64,000 nt of DNA, from positions 2,584,501-2,648,500 of the forward strand of contig NZ_CP009291.1 in NCBI RefSeq assembly GCF_000767465.1, read 5' to 3'. Below, piece after piece: positions 1-9,615 of the stretch; position 1 is the first letter of the stretch; each line of letters begins with the position of its first letter. This DNA is from Novosphingobium pentaromativorans US6-1. Its GTDB lineage: Bacteria > Pseudomonadota > Alphaproteobacteria > Sphingomonadales > Sphingomonadaceae. Below the pieces are notes generated by a model that saw nothing but the letters and a program-made list of their open reading frames with translations, did no database searches and was not told the DNA's origin. The position numbers and the translations under genes are program-made.

Positions 1-202
1 GATCGTCGAGCTTCTGCAGGCTTGCCAGTTCCTCGCGCATCGAGACGACTTCGGCGGAGACGCGCGCTACCGGTTCGAGTTCGGCGTAGTCGCGGCTGGC
101 GGCCACGAAGGCCTCCCCCTCCAGCGTGCCGGAAGCCAGCCGGGCTTCGAGCTCGGCGAAACGGTGCGCGATCTGGGCGAGGCGCTCGTCAGAGACGGAC
201 AT
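1..202 (-). CDS. prfA: Peptide chain release factor 1, N-terminal part (cut by window edge)
   Basis: The first 67 residues of class I release factor RF1, which ends translation at UAA/UAG codons in the ribosomal A site. The start MSVSDERLAQIAHRF and the stretch ASRDYAELEPVAR are typical of the alphaproteobacterial RF1 N-terminal helical domain. The catalytic GGQ loop and the PxT codon-recognition motif lie outside the window. The ATG follows a good Shine-Dalgarno (SD) sequence, GGGAGGT, 8 nt upstream. It lies 45 bp downstream of hisS on the same strand, an arrangement common in this class. The identification rests on a short stretch but the match is distinctive. Confidence 0.85.
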   Translation of the reverse strand, partial: MSVSDERLAQIAHRFAELEARLASGTLEGEAFVAASRDYAELEPVARVSAEVVSMREELASLQKLDD

Positions 203-247
203 CGTGCCGTACCTCCCATGCCGCGCGCCGGTCGGTCATCCCCCTGC

Positions 248-1504
248 TCACGGCCGGATCGACTGGATGACCTGCTCGACCGCGAGGTATTCCGCCGTCG
301 GATCGGCCGCGCGCAAGTTGGCGACGGGCACGCCGTCACGCATCACGAACGAGACGAGGACTTTCGCGCCGAGCTTGACCGCCTTGTCGAAGCGCTTGCG
401 GGGCGATCCGGTGGCGATCATCTCGGCGTCGATGCCCTGGTGGCGCAGCGCGGTGATGGCCTTCTGGGCATAGGGCAGGGCGGTATCGTCCTCGACCGCG
501 AGGATCACCGTAAGGGGGGATTCCCCAAGCGCGCCGGCATCGGCGACCAGCATCGAGAGGCGCTCGATGCCCGCTGCCCAGCCGACTGCCGGGGTCGCCG
601 GTCCGCCCAGCGCCTCGAGCAGGCCGTCGTAGCGACCGCCGCCGAGCACGGTGCCCTGGGCGCCGAGCCGGTCTGTCACAAATTCGAACGCAGTGTGGCG
701 ATAGTAGTCGAGACCGCGCACAAGGGCCGGCGCGCGCACATAGTCCACCGAGGCCGCGTCGAGCCCTTGTGTCACCTGCCCGAAAAAGTCCTGCGCCTCG
801 GTCGAGAGGAAATCGTCGATCTTCGGTGCATCGGCGGTGAAGGGCTTGTCGCGCGGATCCTTGGAATCGAGGATGCGCAGCGGGTTGCGTTCAAGACGGT
901 CCTGCGAATCCTCGCTGAGCGAGTCCTTGTGGTCGCGGAAGTACTCGATCAGCGCGGCGCGCCAGGCTTCGCGGCTGGCGGCATCGCCCAGGGTGTTGAG
1001 CTGAAGCGTCACGCCTTCGGCAATGCCCAGTTCCTTGAGCAACTGGTCGGCCATCACGAGAAGCTCGACATCGACCATCGGCTCGGCTGCGCCGATCACT
1101 TCGGCGTCGATCTGGTGGAACTGGCGGTAGCGGCCCTTCTGCGGGCGCTCGTAGCGGAACAGCGGGCCGTGGGTCGCGACCTTGAGCGGGGCGAACTGCT
1201 TCCAGCCGTTGGTGAGGTAGGCGCGGGCGATCCCTGCGGTGAATTCGGGGCGCAGGGTCAGCGATTCGCCGCCGCGATCCTCGAAGGAGTACATTTCCTT
1301 GGAAACGACGTCGGTCGTCTCGCCCAGCGAACGCGAGAAAACGGCGGTCTTCTCGAAGACCGGCATTTCGACGCGGCGGAAGCGGTAGAGCTTGCGTACG
1401 CGTTCGAAGGTTTCGACGACATGCGCGAAAGCCTCGGCGTCGCTGCCGAAAATGTCCTGGGTTCCCCTGATCGCTTTGGGAATGGCCTGTGGTGTGCTGC
1501 TCAT
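248..1504 (-). CDS. hisS: Histidyl-tRNA synthetase
   Basis: Class II aminoacyl-tRNA synthetase charging tRNA-His in the cytosol; 418 residues, the usual bacterial length. Class II motif 2 is seen around residues 115-137 ([18 protein letters not shown]), the histidine-specific loop as [15 protein letters not shown], and motif 3 as [12 protein letters not shown], followed by the C-terminal anticodon-binding domain. I chose the ATG giving [20 protein letters not shown], because AIRGTQDIF is the conserved N-terminus; an upstream in-frame extension of 56 residues is arginine-rich and unlike the family. prfA follows on the same strand. The gene is divergent from the M61 peptidase. Confidence 0.97.
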   Translation of the reverse strand: MSSTPQAIPKAIRGTQDIFGSDAEAFAHVVETFERVRKLYRFRRVEMPVFEKTAVFSRSLGETTDVVSKEMYSFEDRGGESLTLRPEFTAGIARAYLTNGWKQFAPLKVATHGPLFRYERPQKGRYRQFHQIDAEVIGAAEPMVDVELLVMADQLLKELGIAEGVTLQLNTLGDAASREAWRAALIEYFRDHKDSLSEDSQDRLERNPLRILDSKDPRDKPFTADAPKIDDFLSTEAQDFFGQVTQGLDAASVDYVRAPALVRGLDYYRHTAFEFVTDRLGAQGTVLGGGRYDGLLEALGGPATPAVGWAAGIERLSMLVADAGALGESPLTVILAVEDDTALPYAQKAITALRHQGIDAEMIATGSPRKRFDKAVKLGAKVLVSFVMRDGVPVANLRAADPTAEYLAVEQVIQSIRP

Positions 1505-1683
1505 GACGCGCGCGCTTAGCGGGAATGGCGCTGCGGGGGAAGACCGCTGCTGGACGCGATGGCGCCGGGATGACACCGATTGGCCCCGTCGTGGTAACCG
1601 ATCCGGTCCAAATCGGGAAGGTTGCAGGGTCCATGCACGCTTGCGGTTGCGCTCGCGCGGCCGGGTTGCCAATACCCGGGCCC

Positions 1684-3618
1684 ATGAAAAATATTCCTGC
1701 GGTTGCGACGCTTCTCTCCGCCCTTTGCCTTTCCACCTCGGTCCCGGCCATCAGCGCCGAGCCGCCGCGTATCGAGATGGCCAGCCCTACGGTGCCCGAT
1801 GCGGTCGACAGTCCCTGGCCGGGCGGAACGATCCAGCTCGACATCGATGCGAGCGACGTGACTCGCGCGACCTACAAGGTGACCGAAACGATTCCGGTTG
1901 CGCCCGGGACCGAGCGGCTGACGCTGCTCTTTCCGCAGTGGCTGCCCGGCAACCACGGGCCGCGCGGGCCGCTGGCGGAACTGGTCGACTTGCGCTTCAC
2001 CGTCGACGGCAAGCCGGTGAAATGGGAGCGTGACCCGATCGAGGTCTATGCTTTCCACGTCGAGCTGCCCGCGAATGCGCGCAAGGTCGTGGCCCGCTTC
2101 ATCCATACCTCGCCGCTGCAGCCCTCCGAGGGCCGCGTGACGGTGACGCCCGACATGCTCAACCTGCAATGGGAGAAGATGAGCCTCTATCCGGCCGGGC
2201 ACTACGTCAGCCGGATCAAGGTTCGCCCCAGCGTGACCTTCCCCAAGGGCTGGACCCCGGCAACCGCGCTCGACGGCGAGACTTACGCCGGCGATCGCTA
2301 CGCCTGGGCCGAGACCAATTACGAGGAACTCGTCGATTCCCCGATCTTTGCCGGCGCCAATTATCGCCGCTTCGATCTGGGCAACAATGTCTCGCTCGAT
2401 GCCGTGGCGGATTCGCCCGAACTGCTGGAACTCGCCCCGGAGAACCTCGCCAAGCTGCGCGCGCTTTCCGATCAGGCGCTCTACCTGTTCGGCAAGCCGG
2501 CCTTCGATCACTACGAATTCCTTGTCGCGCTTTCCGGCAAGATCGGCGGGATCGGCCTTGAGCACCTGCGCTCGAGCGAGAACCAGCTCGAGCCGCGTGC
2601 CTTCATCGACTGGAAAGGCATGGACTGGGACCGCAATGTCCTGCCGCACGAGTTCACGCACAGCTGGAACGGCAAGTATCGCCGCCCCGCCAAGCTGTGG
2701 ACGCCGGACTACCGCACGCCGATGCAGGACAACCTGCTCTGGGTCTACGAAGGCCAGACCCAGTTCTGGGGCCAGGTGCTTGCCGTGCGTTCGGGTGTGC
2801 AGGAAAAGGACACCGTGCTGGGTGCGATCGCGCGCGCTGCTGCTGCGCTTGCCGCCAATCCCGGGCGCGGCTGGCGTTCGGTGGAAGATACCACTTTCGA
2901 TCCGGTCTTCGCCGCCCGCAAGCCCAAGCCCTATGCCTCGATGGCCCGCACCGAGGATTACTACTGGGAAGGCGCGATGGTCTGGCTTGAGGCCGACCAG
3001 GTGATTCGCGAGGGCACCAACGGGCGCAAGGGCCTGGACGACTTCGCCAAGGCGTTCTTCTCCTACCGCGATGGCACGGCCCCGACGCTGCGCTACAGCT
3101 TCGACGACGTGGTGGCGACGCTCAACGAGATCTATCCGTACGACTGGGCGCGCTTCCTCAAGGACCGCATCTACCAGCCGGGCCGCGGCGCACCTTACGC
3201 GGGGATCGAGAAAGCGGGCTACCAGATCGTCTTCAAGGACGAGCCCAACCCCTACGACAAGGCGCTCGTCGACAAGTACGGCAGCCTCTACCTTTCGCAC
3301 TCGCTGGGCATGACGGTCGACAAGGACGGCGACGTCAGCGGCGTTGTCTGGGACAGTCCGGCCTTCAACGCAGGGATCGTGTCCGGCGCGAAGATCATCG
3401 CGGTCGACGGCACGGTCTATTCCGCCGATGCGATGACCAAGGCAATCACCGCGGCCAAGTCGCGCAAGGAGCCCTTGCAGATCGTTGTGCGGCGCGGCGA
3501 CAAGGTCATGACCGTTCCCGTCGATTATCATGACGGCATGCGCTGGCCATGGCTGGTATCGACGATACCCGGCAGGGAAAACGGCCTGGACCGCCTTCTT
3601 GCGGCCCGTCGCAACTAA
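1684..3618 (+). CDS. Secreted M61-family metallopeptidase with C-terminal PDZ domain
   Basis: Zinc aminopeptidase of the M61 (glycyl aminopeptidase) family, 644 residues. A signal peptide covers about residues 1-25 (hydrophobic core [11 protein letters not shown], then AISA), so it acts in the periplasm or outside the cell. The zinc site is HEFTH at residues 322-326 with the third ligand Glu356 in [10 protein letters not shown]. The N-terminal part is the beta-rich M61 domain, and residues about 540-630 form a PDZ-like domain ([18 protein letters not shown]). The ATG was chosen because it starts the signal peptide; open sequence upstream of it is not protein-like. It stands alone between hisS and ppa. 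The physiological substrate is unknown. Confidence 0.92.
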   Translation: MKNIPAVATLLSALCLSTSVPAISAEPPRIEMASPTVPDAVDSPWPGGTIQLDIDASDVTRATYKVTETIPVAPGTERLTLLFPQWLPGNHGPRGPLAELVDLRFTVDGKPVKWERDPIEVYAFHVELPANARKVVARFIHTSPLQPSEGRVTVTPDMLNLQWEKMSLYPAGHYVSRIKVRPSVTFPKGWTPATALDGETYAGDRYAWAETNYEELVDSPIFAGANYRRFDLGNNVSLDAVADSPELLELAPENLAKLRALSDQALYLFGKPAFDHYEFLVALSGKIGGIGLEHLRSSENQLEPRAFIDWKGMDWDRNVLPHEFTHSWNGKYRRPAKLWTPDYRTPMQDNLLWVYEGQTQFWGQVLAVRSGVQEKDTVLGAIARAAAALAANPGRGWRSVEDTTFDPVFAARKPKPYASMARTEDYYWEGAMVWLEADQVIREGTNGRKGLDDFAKAFFSYRDGTAPTLRYSFDDVVATLNEIYPYDWARFLKDRIYQPGRGAPYAGIEKAGYQIVFKDEPNPYDKALVDKYGSLYLSHSLGMTVDKDGDVSGVVWDSPAFNAGIVSGAKIIAVDGTVYSADAMTKAITAAKSRKEPLQIVVRRGDKVMTVPVDYHDGMRWPWLVSTIPGRENGLDRLLAARRN

Positions 3619-3727
3619 ATCAGTCTACGACCATTAGCCTGTTGCGACGCAGCAGGGGCGAGGCTAAGCCGCGCACCGCAATAGTACCGCGGTCAGCGGA
3701 CTCACGTCTGCACAAGTAAGGAATAGT

Positions 3728-4264
3728 ATGCGCATCGACATGATTCCCGTCGGCGACAATCCGCCGGAAAGCCTCAACGTCATCATCGAAGTTCCGACTG
3801 GCGGCGAACCCGTCAAGTACGAATTCGACAAGGCCTCCGGCGCCCTGTTCGTCGATCGCATTCTGCATACGCCGATGCGTTACCCGGCCAACTACGGTTT
3901 CGTGCCGCACACCCTGTCGCCCGATGGCGACCCGCTCGATGCGCTGGTCGTCGCGCGCTCGCCCTTCATTCCGGGCTGCGTCGTGCGCGCCCGTCCGATC
4001 GCCGTGCTCAATCTCGAGGACGAACATGGCGGCGACGAGAAGCTGGTCTGCGTGCCGGTGGACTCGACTTTCCCGTACTACTCGGACGTGAAGGAAAAGA
4101 CCGACCTTCCCGAGATCGTGTTCAGCCAGATTGAGCACTTCTTTACCCACTACAAGGACCTCGAGAAGGAAAAGTGGGTACGCGTCGGGACCTGGGGCGA
4201 TGCCAACGAAGCGCGGAAAATCGTCGTTGAGGCGATTGAGCGCTATAAGGAATCCACGCGCTAA
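3728..4264 (+). CDS. ppa: Inorganic pyrophosphatase (family I)
   Basis: Soluble cytosolic pyrophosphatase that hydrolyses pyrophosphate to two phosphates and so pulls biosynthetic reactions forward. At 178 residues it has the standard bacterial length. The family signature DGDPLDAL spans residues 66-73, with metal-binding Asp66, Asp68 and Asp71. The active-site stretch YPANYGFVPHT precedes it, and KEKWVRVGTW is the conserved C-terminal element. The ATG follows AAGGA 6 nt upstream. A rho-independent terminator follows the gene, so it appears to be transcribed alone. Confidence 0.98.
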   Translation: MRIDMIPVGDNPPESLNVIIEVPTGGEPVKYEFDKASGALFVDRILHTPMRYPANYGFVPHTLSPDGDPLDALVVARSPFIPGCVVRARPIAVLNLEDEHGGDEKLVCVPVDSTFPYYSDVKEKTDLPEIVFSQIEHFFTHYKDLEKEKWVRVGTWGDANEARKIVVEAIERYKESTR

Positions 4265-4319
4265 GCGGCTCTTCTGAGTCGCGCGGACAGCACGAGTTCC
4301 ACTCCCCCATGTGGAACGG

Positions 4320-4350
4320 GGGCCGACGGTGCAAATCGTCGGCCCTTTGT
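4320..4350 (+). terminator. Rho-independent terminator of ppa
   Basis: Perfect 9-bp stem GGGCCGACG / CGTCGGCCC with an 8-nt loop, followed by TTTGT. It lies 56 bp after the ppa stop codon. Confidence 0.8.
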
Positions 4351-4673
4351 CATTCTGGAATCGTGGTTTTTTGCTTTTGAGCTGCCGCGGTAGCTTCCCG
4401 GCGTGGCCTTTCCGCCCCCGTTCAGGCGGGCGGGCGCAGGCCAGAAATCGTCCCAAATGCCGATGGCCGAGTCGCAGCAGGATGCCGGGCTCGCGGGCCG
4501 GGCGATGGCGATTGCGCCCCGAATTTTCATGAAAATGCCGGCCTCGGGGCGGGTTCTGTCGGATTACCTCGGTCGGGACTGCAAATAGCGTCCGAAGCGG
4601 GGCAAATCGTGCTAGAAGAGGTTTCCCAAGCGCGCCGATCAGCGCGTCTGCATTGCTTACGGGAGATGAAGCA
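4351..4673. other. Intergenic region upstream of the DUF1326 gene
   Basis: No convincing gene here. Several short open frames are arginine- and proline-rich and match nothing I recognise. The only clear element is the SD sequence GGGAG at 4661-4665 for the DUF1326 gene. The promoter of that operon should lie here, but I cannot point to convincing -35/-10 boxes. Confidence 0.5.
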
Positions 4674-5306
4674 ATGGCATACTGGAAACTCAAGGGACGC
4701 GAACTCGCCAACTGCAATTGCGAGTATGGCTGCAACTGCCAGTTCGGCGGCCTGCCGGACAAGGGCAACTGCCAGGCCGTCTTCGCCATGGCGATAGATC
4801 AGGGCATCCACGGCGACACCGACCTTTCCGGGCTCAACATCGCGGCGGTCTTCTCCTGGCCCGGCCCCATCCACGAAGGCCACGGCGAATGCGCTGCCTT
4901 CGTCGACGAACGGGCCACAGATGCGCAGCGCAATGCCCTCCTGACGATCATGACCGGGGGCGACACCGATCCCTTCGCTACCGTCTTCGCCGTCTTTGCC
5001 TCGACGATCGAGACGATGCACCCGCCGGGATTCGTGCCGATCGAGTTCGATGTCGACGTCGACGGGCGCACGGGGCGGCTGCGCATCGAAGGGCATGTCG
5101 AAATGGACGGCGAGCCGATCCGCAGTCCGGTCAACGGCGCCGAAGTGCGCGCCCGCATCAATCTGCCAGATGGCTTCGAATATGAGATCGCCGAAATCGG
5201 CTCGGGTTCCAGCAGGTCCTTTGCCCCGATGAAGCTGGAGCATTCGCACAGCTACGGCCAGTTCGCGAACCTGCATCTCGATAGCCACGGGGTCGTGCGC
5301 GCCTGA
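4674..5306 (+). CDS. DUF1326 family protein
   Basis: A 210-residue protein of the DUF1326 family, whose function is not established. The hallmark is a cysteine cluster near the N-terminus, CNCEYGCNCQFGG (Cys14, 16, 20 and 22, with Cys33 soon after), which could bind a metal. There is no signal peptide or membrane segment. Start at MAYWKLKGRE, preceded by GGGAG with 8-nt spacing; an ATG-lacking 7-codon extension upstream is possible but less likely. The stop codon overlaps the start of the DUF2182 gene by one base (TGATG), implying translational coupling and a shared role. A metal-linked function is inferred from the cysteines and partner only. Confidence 0.85.
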   Translation: MAYWKLKGRELANCNCEYGCNCQFGGLPDKGNCQAVFAMAIDQGIHGDTDLSGLNIAAVFSWPGPIHEGHGECAAFVDERATDAQRNALLTIMTGGDTDPFATVFAVFASTIETMHPPGFVPIEFDVDVDGRTGRLRIEGHVEMDGEPIRSPVNGAEVRARINLPDGFEYEIAEIGSGSSRSFAPMKLEHSHSYGQFANLHLDSHGVVRA

Positions 5307-6172
5307 TGGCGACCGCCCTTGAGGCCATGCTGGCACGGCATCGCGCCGTCACCGTCGCCATGCTTTTCCTTCTGACGGTCCTTGCGTGGATATGGCTGGC
5401 GACCGGGGCGGGTTCGGGCATGGTCCCGGGCCTGTCGTTCCCTGCGATGATGCCGGCCAGCAGCCCGTCGCCGGAGATGATGCGGGGCATCGACAATGCC
5501 ATGGGCGACCGCACGGGCGCATCGATGGGGGCGATGCCGGGGATGGCCGCAGCCGCTGCGCCCTGGGCCCTGCCGCGCTTCCTGCTCACCTTTGCGATGT
5601 GGTGGGTGATGATGGTGGCCATGATGCTGCCGTCCGCGGCCCCCACCATCCTGCTCCATGCCCGCGCCGGAAACGCCTCGGCAACCGGTTCGCCGCCAGC
5701 GACCGGCACCTTTCTCGCCGGCTACCTGCTTGTCTGGGGTCTGTTCTCGCTCGCCGCAACGGTCCTGCAGATGGCGCTTGAACGGGCCGGGATCATGGCC
5801 GGGATGGACATGGTCTCGGTCAGCCGACCGTTTTCGGCCGCCGTGCTCGTCCTTGCCGGGCTCTACCAGCTATCGCCGTTGAAGGAGGCATGCCTGCGCC
5901 ATTGCCGCAATCCCGCCCGGTTCCTGGCCCGGCACTATCGCCCCGGGCAGACGGGCGCATTGCGCATGGGGCTGCTGCACGGGGCCTGGTGCGCCGGATG
6001 CTGCTGGCTGCTGATGGCGCTGCTGTTCGTCGGCGGGGTTATGAACCTCGTCTGGATCGCGTTCCTGACGCTTGTCGTGGCTGCCGAAAAGCTGCTCCCC
6101 GGCGGCCGCGGAATCGCGATCGCCGGAGGGCTGGCCTGCATCGCCTGGGGCGCGTGGATCGTCCTCGCGTGA
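5306..6172 (+). CDS. DUF2182 integral membrane protein (putative metal-binding)
   Basis: A 288-residue inner-membrane protein of the DUF2182 family. Hydrophobic segments lie at about 14-34, 91-109, 137-157, 177-190, 229-244, 247-262 and 270-287. Family motifs are visible: methionine-rich MWWVMMVAMMLPSAAP (98-113), LYQLSPLKEACLRHCR (186-201) and HGAWCAGCCW (225-234). The Met, Cys and His richness is why the family is described as a predicted metal-binding membrane protein; no reaction is proven. A Met- and Gly-rich loop (about 36-85) follows the first helix. It is translationally coupled to the preceding DUF1326 gene, so the two probably work as one module. Confidence 0.87.
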   Translation: MATALEAMLARHRAVTVAMLFLLTVLAWIWLATGAGSGMVPGLSFPAMMPASSPSPEMMRGIDNAMGDRTGASMGAMPGMAAAAAPWALPRFLLTFAMWWVMMVAMMLPSAAPTILLHARAGNASATGSPPATGTFLAGYLLVWGLFSLAATVLQMALERAGIMAGMDMVSVSRPFSAAVLVLAGLYQLSPLKEACLRHCRNPARFLARHYRPGQTGALRMGLLHGAWCAGCCWLLMALLFVGGVMNLVWIAFLTLVVAAEKLLPGGRGIAIAGGLACIAWGAWIVLA

Positions 6173-6197
6173 CCTGAGGCGTAATCTCGACCTTGGG

Positions 6198-7652
6198 TCA
6201 GGCGCTGGGCTGGATGCCCATGCACAGGTACTTCACTTCCATGAAGTCATCGAGGCCGTAGTGCGAACCCTCGCGGCCCAGTCCCGATTGCTTGACCCCT
6301 CCGAAGGGGGCGACTTCAGTGGAGATCAGGCCGGTGTTGATCCCGACCATGCCCGCCTCCAGCGCTTCGGCGACGCGCCACACGCGGCTGAGGTCGCGTG
6401 CATAGAAATAGCTGGCGAGGCCGAATTCGGTGTCGTTGGCCATGGCGATGGCGTCCGCCTCGTCCTTGAAGCGGATGACGCCTGCGAGCGGGCCGAAAGT
6501 CTCTTCGCGCGCGATCTTCATGTCGGGCTTCACGCCTGCGACCACGGTCGGGTTGAAGAAGCTGCCGCCCAGCGCATTGCGCTGTCCGCCCGCGAGAACG
6601 GTAGCGCCGCCGGCCTTGGCATCCTCGAGATGCTCCTCGACCTTCTCGACCGCCTTCTCGTCGATCAGCGGGCCGATTTCCGTGCCGGAGTCCATGCCGT
6701 AGCCGACCTTCATCGCCGAAACCCGCTTGGCCAGCTTGTCGACGAACTCGTCATAGACGCCGTCCTGCACGTAGAAGCGGTTGGTGCACACGCAGGTCTG
6801 GCCGCCGTTGCGGAACTTGGAAATCATCGCGCCGTCGATCGCGGCATCGACATCGGCATCGTCGAAGACCAGGAACGGCGCATTGCCGCCCAGTTCCATC
6901 GAGCACTTCTTGATCGTCTCGGCGCTCTCGCGCAGCAGGTCGCGGCCGATCTCGGTCGATCCGGTGAAGGTGATCTTGGCGACCTTGGGATTGCCGGTCA
7001 GTTCCGAACCGATCTGGCCCGCGCTGCCGGTGACGACGTTGACGACGCCCGCCGGAATGCCCGCCATCTCGCACAGCGCGGCAATGGCAAGCGCCGAGTA
7101 GGGCGTGGCCGACGCCGGCTTGATGACGATGGTGCAGCCCGCCGCCAGCGCCGGGCCGAGCTTGCGGGTGATCATCGCATTGGGAAAGTTCCAGGGCGTG
7201 ATCGCGCCCACGACGCCGACGCCCTGCTTAATCACGACGATGCGGCGATCCGCGGCATGGCTGGGGATGACGTCGCCATAGGCACGCTTGCCCTCTTCGC
7301 CGAACCATTCGATGAAGCTGGCGCCATAGGCGATTTCGCCCTTGCCTTCGGCGAAGGGCTTGCCCTGTTCGCGGCTGAGCAGTTCACCCAGGTCGTCCTG
7401 ATGCTCCATCATCAGTTCGTAGAGCTTGCGCATGAGCTTGGCGCGCTCACCGGCGGTCTTGGCGCGCCAACCGGGCAGGGCGGCTTCCGCGGCATCGATG
7501 GCGCGCGCGGTCTCGTCCTTGCCCATCTTCGGCACGGTGCCCAGCACTTTGCCACTGCCGGGATCGGTCACTTCGAAGGTGGCCCCTGAATCTGCGTCGC
7601 ACCACTTGCCGTCGATGTAGCACTGCTGCTTGAGGAAGTCGGTGTAGGCCAT
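6198..7652 (-). CDS. gabD: NAD(P)+-dependent succinate-semialdehyde dehydrogenase
   Basis: Aldehyde dehydrogenase oxidising succinate semialdehyde to succinate (GABA shunt and related routes); 484 residues, matching GabD (about 482). The catalytic thiol is Cys287 in GGQTCVCTNRFYVQ; the two-Cys CVC arrangement is typical of GabD. The general base is Glu253 in MELGGNAPF. The Rossmann and oxyanion region ITPWNFPNAM (151-160) is intact. The start MAYTDFLKQQCYIDGKW aligns with family N-termini; the open frame continues upstream for about 79 codons without similarity. It is divergent from the carboxylase operon. Related semialdehydes are possible substrates. Confidence 0.9.
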   Translation of the reverse strand: MAYTDFLKQQCYIDGKWCDADSGATFEVTDPGSGKVLGTVPKMGKDETARAIDAAEAALPGWRAKTAGERAKLMRKLYELMMEHQDDLGELLSREQGKPFAEGKGEIAYGASFIEWFGEEGKRAYGDVIPSHAADRRIVVIKQGVGVVGAITPWNFPNAMITRKLGPALAAGCTIVIKPASATPYSALAIAALCEMAGIPAGVVNVVTGSAGQIGSELTGNPKVAKITFTGSTEIGRDLLRESAETIKKCSMELGGNAPFLVFDDADVDAAIDGAMISKFRNGGQTCVCTNRFYVQDGVYDEFVDKLAKRVSAMKVGYGMDSGTEIGPLIDEKAVEKVEEHLEDAKAGGATVLAGGQRNALGGSFFNPTVVAGVKPDMKIAREETFGPLAGVIRFKDEADAIAMANDTEFGLASYFYARDLSRVWRVAEALEAGMVGINTGLISTEVAPFGGVKQSGLGREGSHYGLDDFMEVKYLCMGIQPSA

Positions 7653-8013
7653 GATTTCAGGTTCCCTGTTTTCCGCCGGCCCCGACAGGCGGGGGCGCTT
7701 CTTTTCACGATCGATAGGGTGGCGCTTACCTCGTTGCAACCGCTCACTGCTGCCGGGTGGCGGTGCCCGCCGCGGCAACCTGTCTCTCACGCTCCGCGCG
7801 CGGCGTTCCGACCACGCGTGATCGCCGCAAAGGCGAGGGTCAAAGTATTGTCGAGCGTTTTGCGCAGAGCGCTTGATTATAGACTGCATCTATAAAGTAC
7901 CCCGGAAACTTTCAATTTCCCCACCGGTTTCGCCCTTGGTACATAGATGCCGCAAATCAGAACGAACCGGTGAAGAGGGTTATGCTCCCAGCAGCGACAA
8001 GGACGATCCGGGC
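7653..8013. other. Divergent promoter region between gabD and the carboxylase operon
   Basis: No gene seen in these 361 bp. It must hold the promoters for both directions. It contains the inverted repeat listed separately and a relatively AT-rich stretch around 7870-7920. I found no confident -35/-10 pair. Confidence 0.5.
7877..7895. promoter_or_regulatory. Inverted repeat TTATAGA-N5-TCTATAA, candidate operator
   Basis: Perfect 7-bp arms with a 5-bp spacer (CTGCA), sitting in the AT-rich part of the divergent region 119 bp upstream of the carboxyltransferase start codon. Size and symmetry fit a dimeric repressor site. No regulator gene is adjacent, so its partner is unknown. Confidence 0.4.
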
Positions 8014-9615
8014 ATGAGTGCGCCTGTCCTCCAGACCAGCATCAATCTCGAAAGCCCTGAGGCCCGGGCCCGCGCCGTGCACAACCGCGTCTTGGCCGCC
8101 GAACTGCGTGAGAAGGTCGCCCAGGCGGCGCTTGGCGGCAGCGAGAAATCGCGCCAGCGTCACGTCAGCCGCGGCAAGCTGCTCCCGCGCGAGCGGGTGG
8201 AGCGCCTGCTCGATCCGGGTTCGCCGCTGCTTGAACTCGGGCAGCTCGCGGCCAACGGCCTGTATGGAGAGGACATCCCGGGCGCGGGCCTCATCACCGC
8301 GATCGGCCGGGTTTCAGGCCGCCAGTGCCTGATCGTGTGCAACGATGCGACCGTCAAAGGCGGGACCTACTACCCGATGACGGTCAAGAAGCACCTGCGG
8401 GCGCAGGAGATCGCGCTCGAGAACAACCTGCCGTGCATCTATCTCGTCGATTCCGGCGGCGCCAACCTGCCGCACCAGGCCGAGGTCTTTCCGGACAGGG
8501 ACCACTTCGGCCGGATTTTCTTCAACCAGGCCAACATGAGCGCCAGGCGCATTGCCCAGATCGCCTGCGTCATGGGATCATGCACCGCAGGCGGCGCCTA
8601 CGTCCCGGCGATGTCTGACGAGACGGTGATCGTGAAGGAACAGGGCACCATCTTCCTGGCCGGCCCGCCGCTGGTGAAGGCGGCGACGGGTGAAGTCATC
8701 TCCGCCGAGGACCTGGGCGGCGGCGATCTCCATTCGCGCAAGTCGGGCGTGACCGACCATCTGGCCGACAACGACGAACATGCGCTGACGATCGTGCGCG
8801 ACATCGTCAGCCATCTCGGGCCTGAGCACCTTCACGATCTGCGCCTGCAGGAGCCGCGCCCGCCCAGGTACGATCCGGAAGAACTCTACGGGGTGATCCC
8901 CGAGGACGTGCGCGCGCCCTATGACGTGCACGAGGTGATTGCCCGCGTCGTCGACGGCAGCGAGTTTCACGAGTTCAAGGCGCTCTACGGCAGCACGCTG
9001 GTCTGCGGCTTCGCGCATATCCACGGGATGCCGGTGGCGATCCTTGCCAACAACGGCGTGCTGTTCTCCGAAAGCGCGCAGAAGGGCGCGCACTTCATAG
9101 AGCTGGCCTGCCAGCGCAAGATCCCGCTGCTGTTCCTCCAGAACATCTCGGGCTTCATGGTCGGCGGCAAGTACGAGGCAGAGGGCATCGCCAAGCACGG
9201 CGCCAAGCTGGTGACGGCAGTGGCAACCGCCAGCGTGCCCAAGATCACTGTGCTTATCGGCGGGTCCTTCGGCGCGGGGAACTACGGAATGTGCGGCAGG
9301 GCCTATGCTCCGCGCTTCCTGTTCACTTGGCCCAATGCGCGCATCTCGGTGATGGGCGGAGAGCAGGCGGCAAGCGTGCTCGCGACCGTCCACCGCGATG
9401 CCGACCAGTGGGACGAACGCGAGGCCGAGGCCTTCAAGGCGCCGATCCGCCAGAAGTACGAGGACGAGGGCAATCCCTACTACGCCACCGCGCGGCTGTG
9501 GGACGACGGCGTGATAGACCCGGCGCAGACCCGTGACGTGCTGGGCCTTGCCCTGGCCGCGGCGCTCGAGGCGCCAATGCCCGAAGCTCCGCAATTCGGC
9601 GTGTTCAGGATGTAA
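8014..9615 (+). CDS. mccB: Methylcrotonyl-CoA carboxylase, carboxyltransferase (beta) subunit
   Basis: Carboxyltransferase subunit that moves CO2 from carboxybiotin to an acyl-CoA, most likely 3-methylcrotonyl-CoA in leucine breakdown. At 533 residues it matches MCC beta (about 535). The stretches [52 protein letters not shown] and [16 protein letters not shown] are diagnostic of MCC beta rather than propionyl-CoA carboxylase beta. The start [14 protein letters not shown] fits family N-termini. It overlaps the biotin-carboxylase gene by one base (TAATG). Geranyl-CoA carboxylase (AtuC) is a close relative and the main alternative; no atu-type genes are adjacent. Confidence 0.9.
   Translation: MSAPVLQTSINLESPEARARAVHNRVLAAELREKVAQAALGGSEKSRQRHVSRGKLLPRERVERLLDPGSPLLELGQLAANGLYGEDIPGAGLITAIGRVSGRQCLIVCNDATVKGGTYYPMTVKKHLRAQEIALENNLPCIYLVDSGGANLPHQAEVFPDRDHFGRIFFNQANMSARRIAQIACVMGSCTAGGAYVPAMSDETVIVKEQGTIFLAGPPLVKAATGEVISAEDLGGGDLHSRKSGVTDHLADNDEHALTIVRDIVSHLGPEHLHDLRLQEPRPPRYDPEELYGVIPEDVRAPYDVHEVIARVVDGSEFHEFKALYGSTLVCGFAHIHGMPVAILANNGVLFSESAQKGAHFIELACQRKIPLLFLQNISGFMVGGKYEAEGIAKHGAKLVTAVATASVPKITVLIGGSFGAGNYGMCGRAYAPRFLFTWPNARISVMGGEQAASVLATVHRDADQWDEREAEAFKAPIRQKYEDEGNPYYATARLWDDGVIDPAQTRDVLGLALAAALEAPMPEAPQFGVFRM

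Noticed and set aside
164..1519. Long open frame antisense to hisS
   Set aside because: Opposite a clear histidyl-tRNA synthetase; no recognisable domain.
1516..3531. Long open frame antisense to the M61 peptidase (about 670 codons)
   Set aside because: Composition is Arg/Ala/Gly/His-rich, there are no family motifs, and the opposite strand carries an unmistakable gene. This is a shadow of high-GC third-codon bias.
6230..6256. ACTTCA...TGAAGT-like sequence resembling the IclR operator
   Set aside because: Inside the gabD coding region, with wrong spacing; likely chance.
6072..7589. Long open frame antisense to gabD
   Set aside because: Shadow frame; the residues are Asp/Gly/Ala/Arg-biased and lack motifs.
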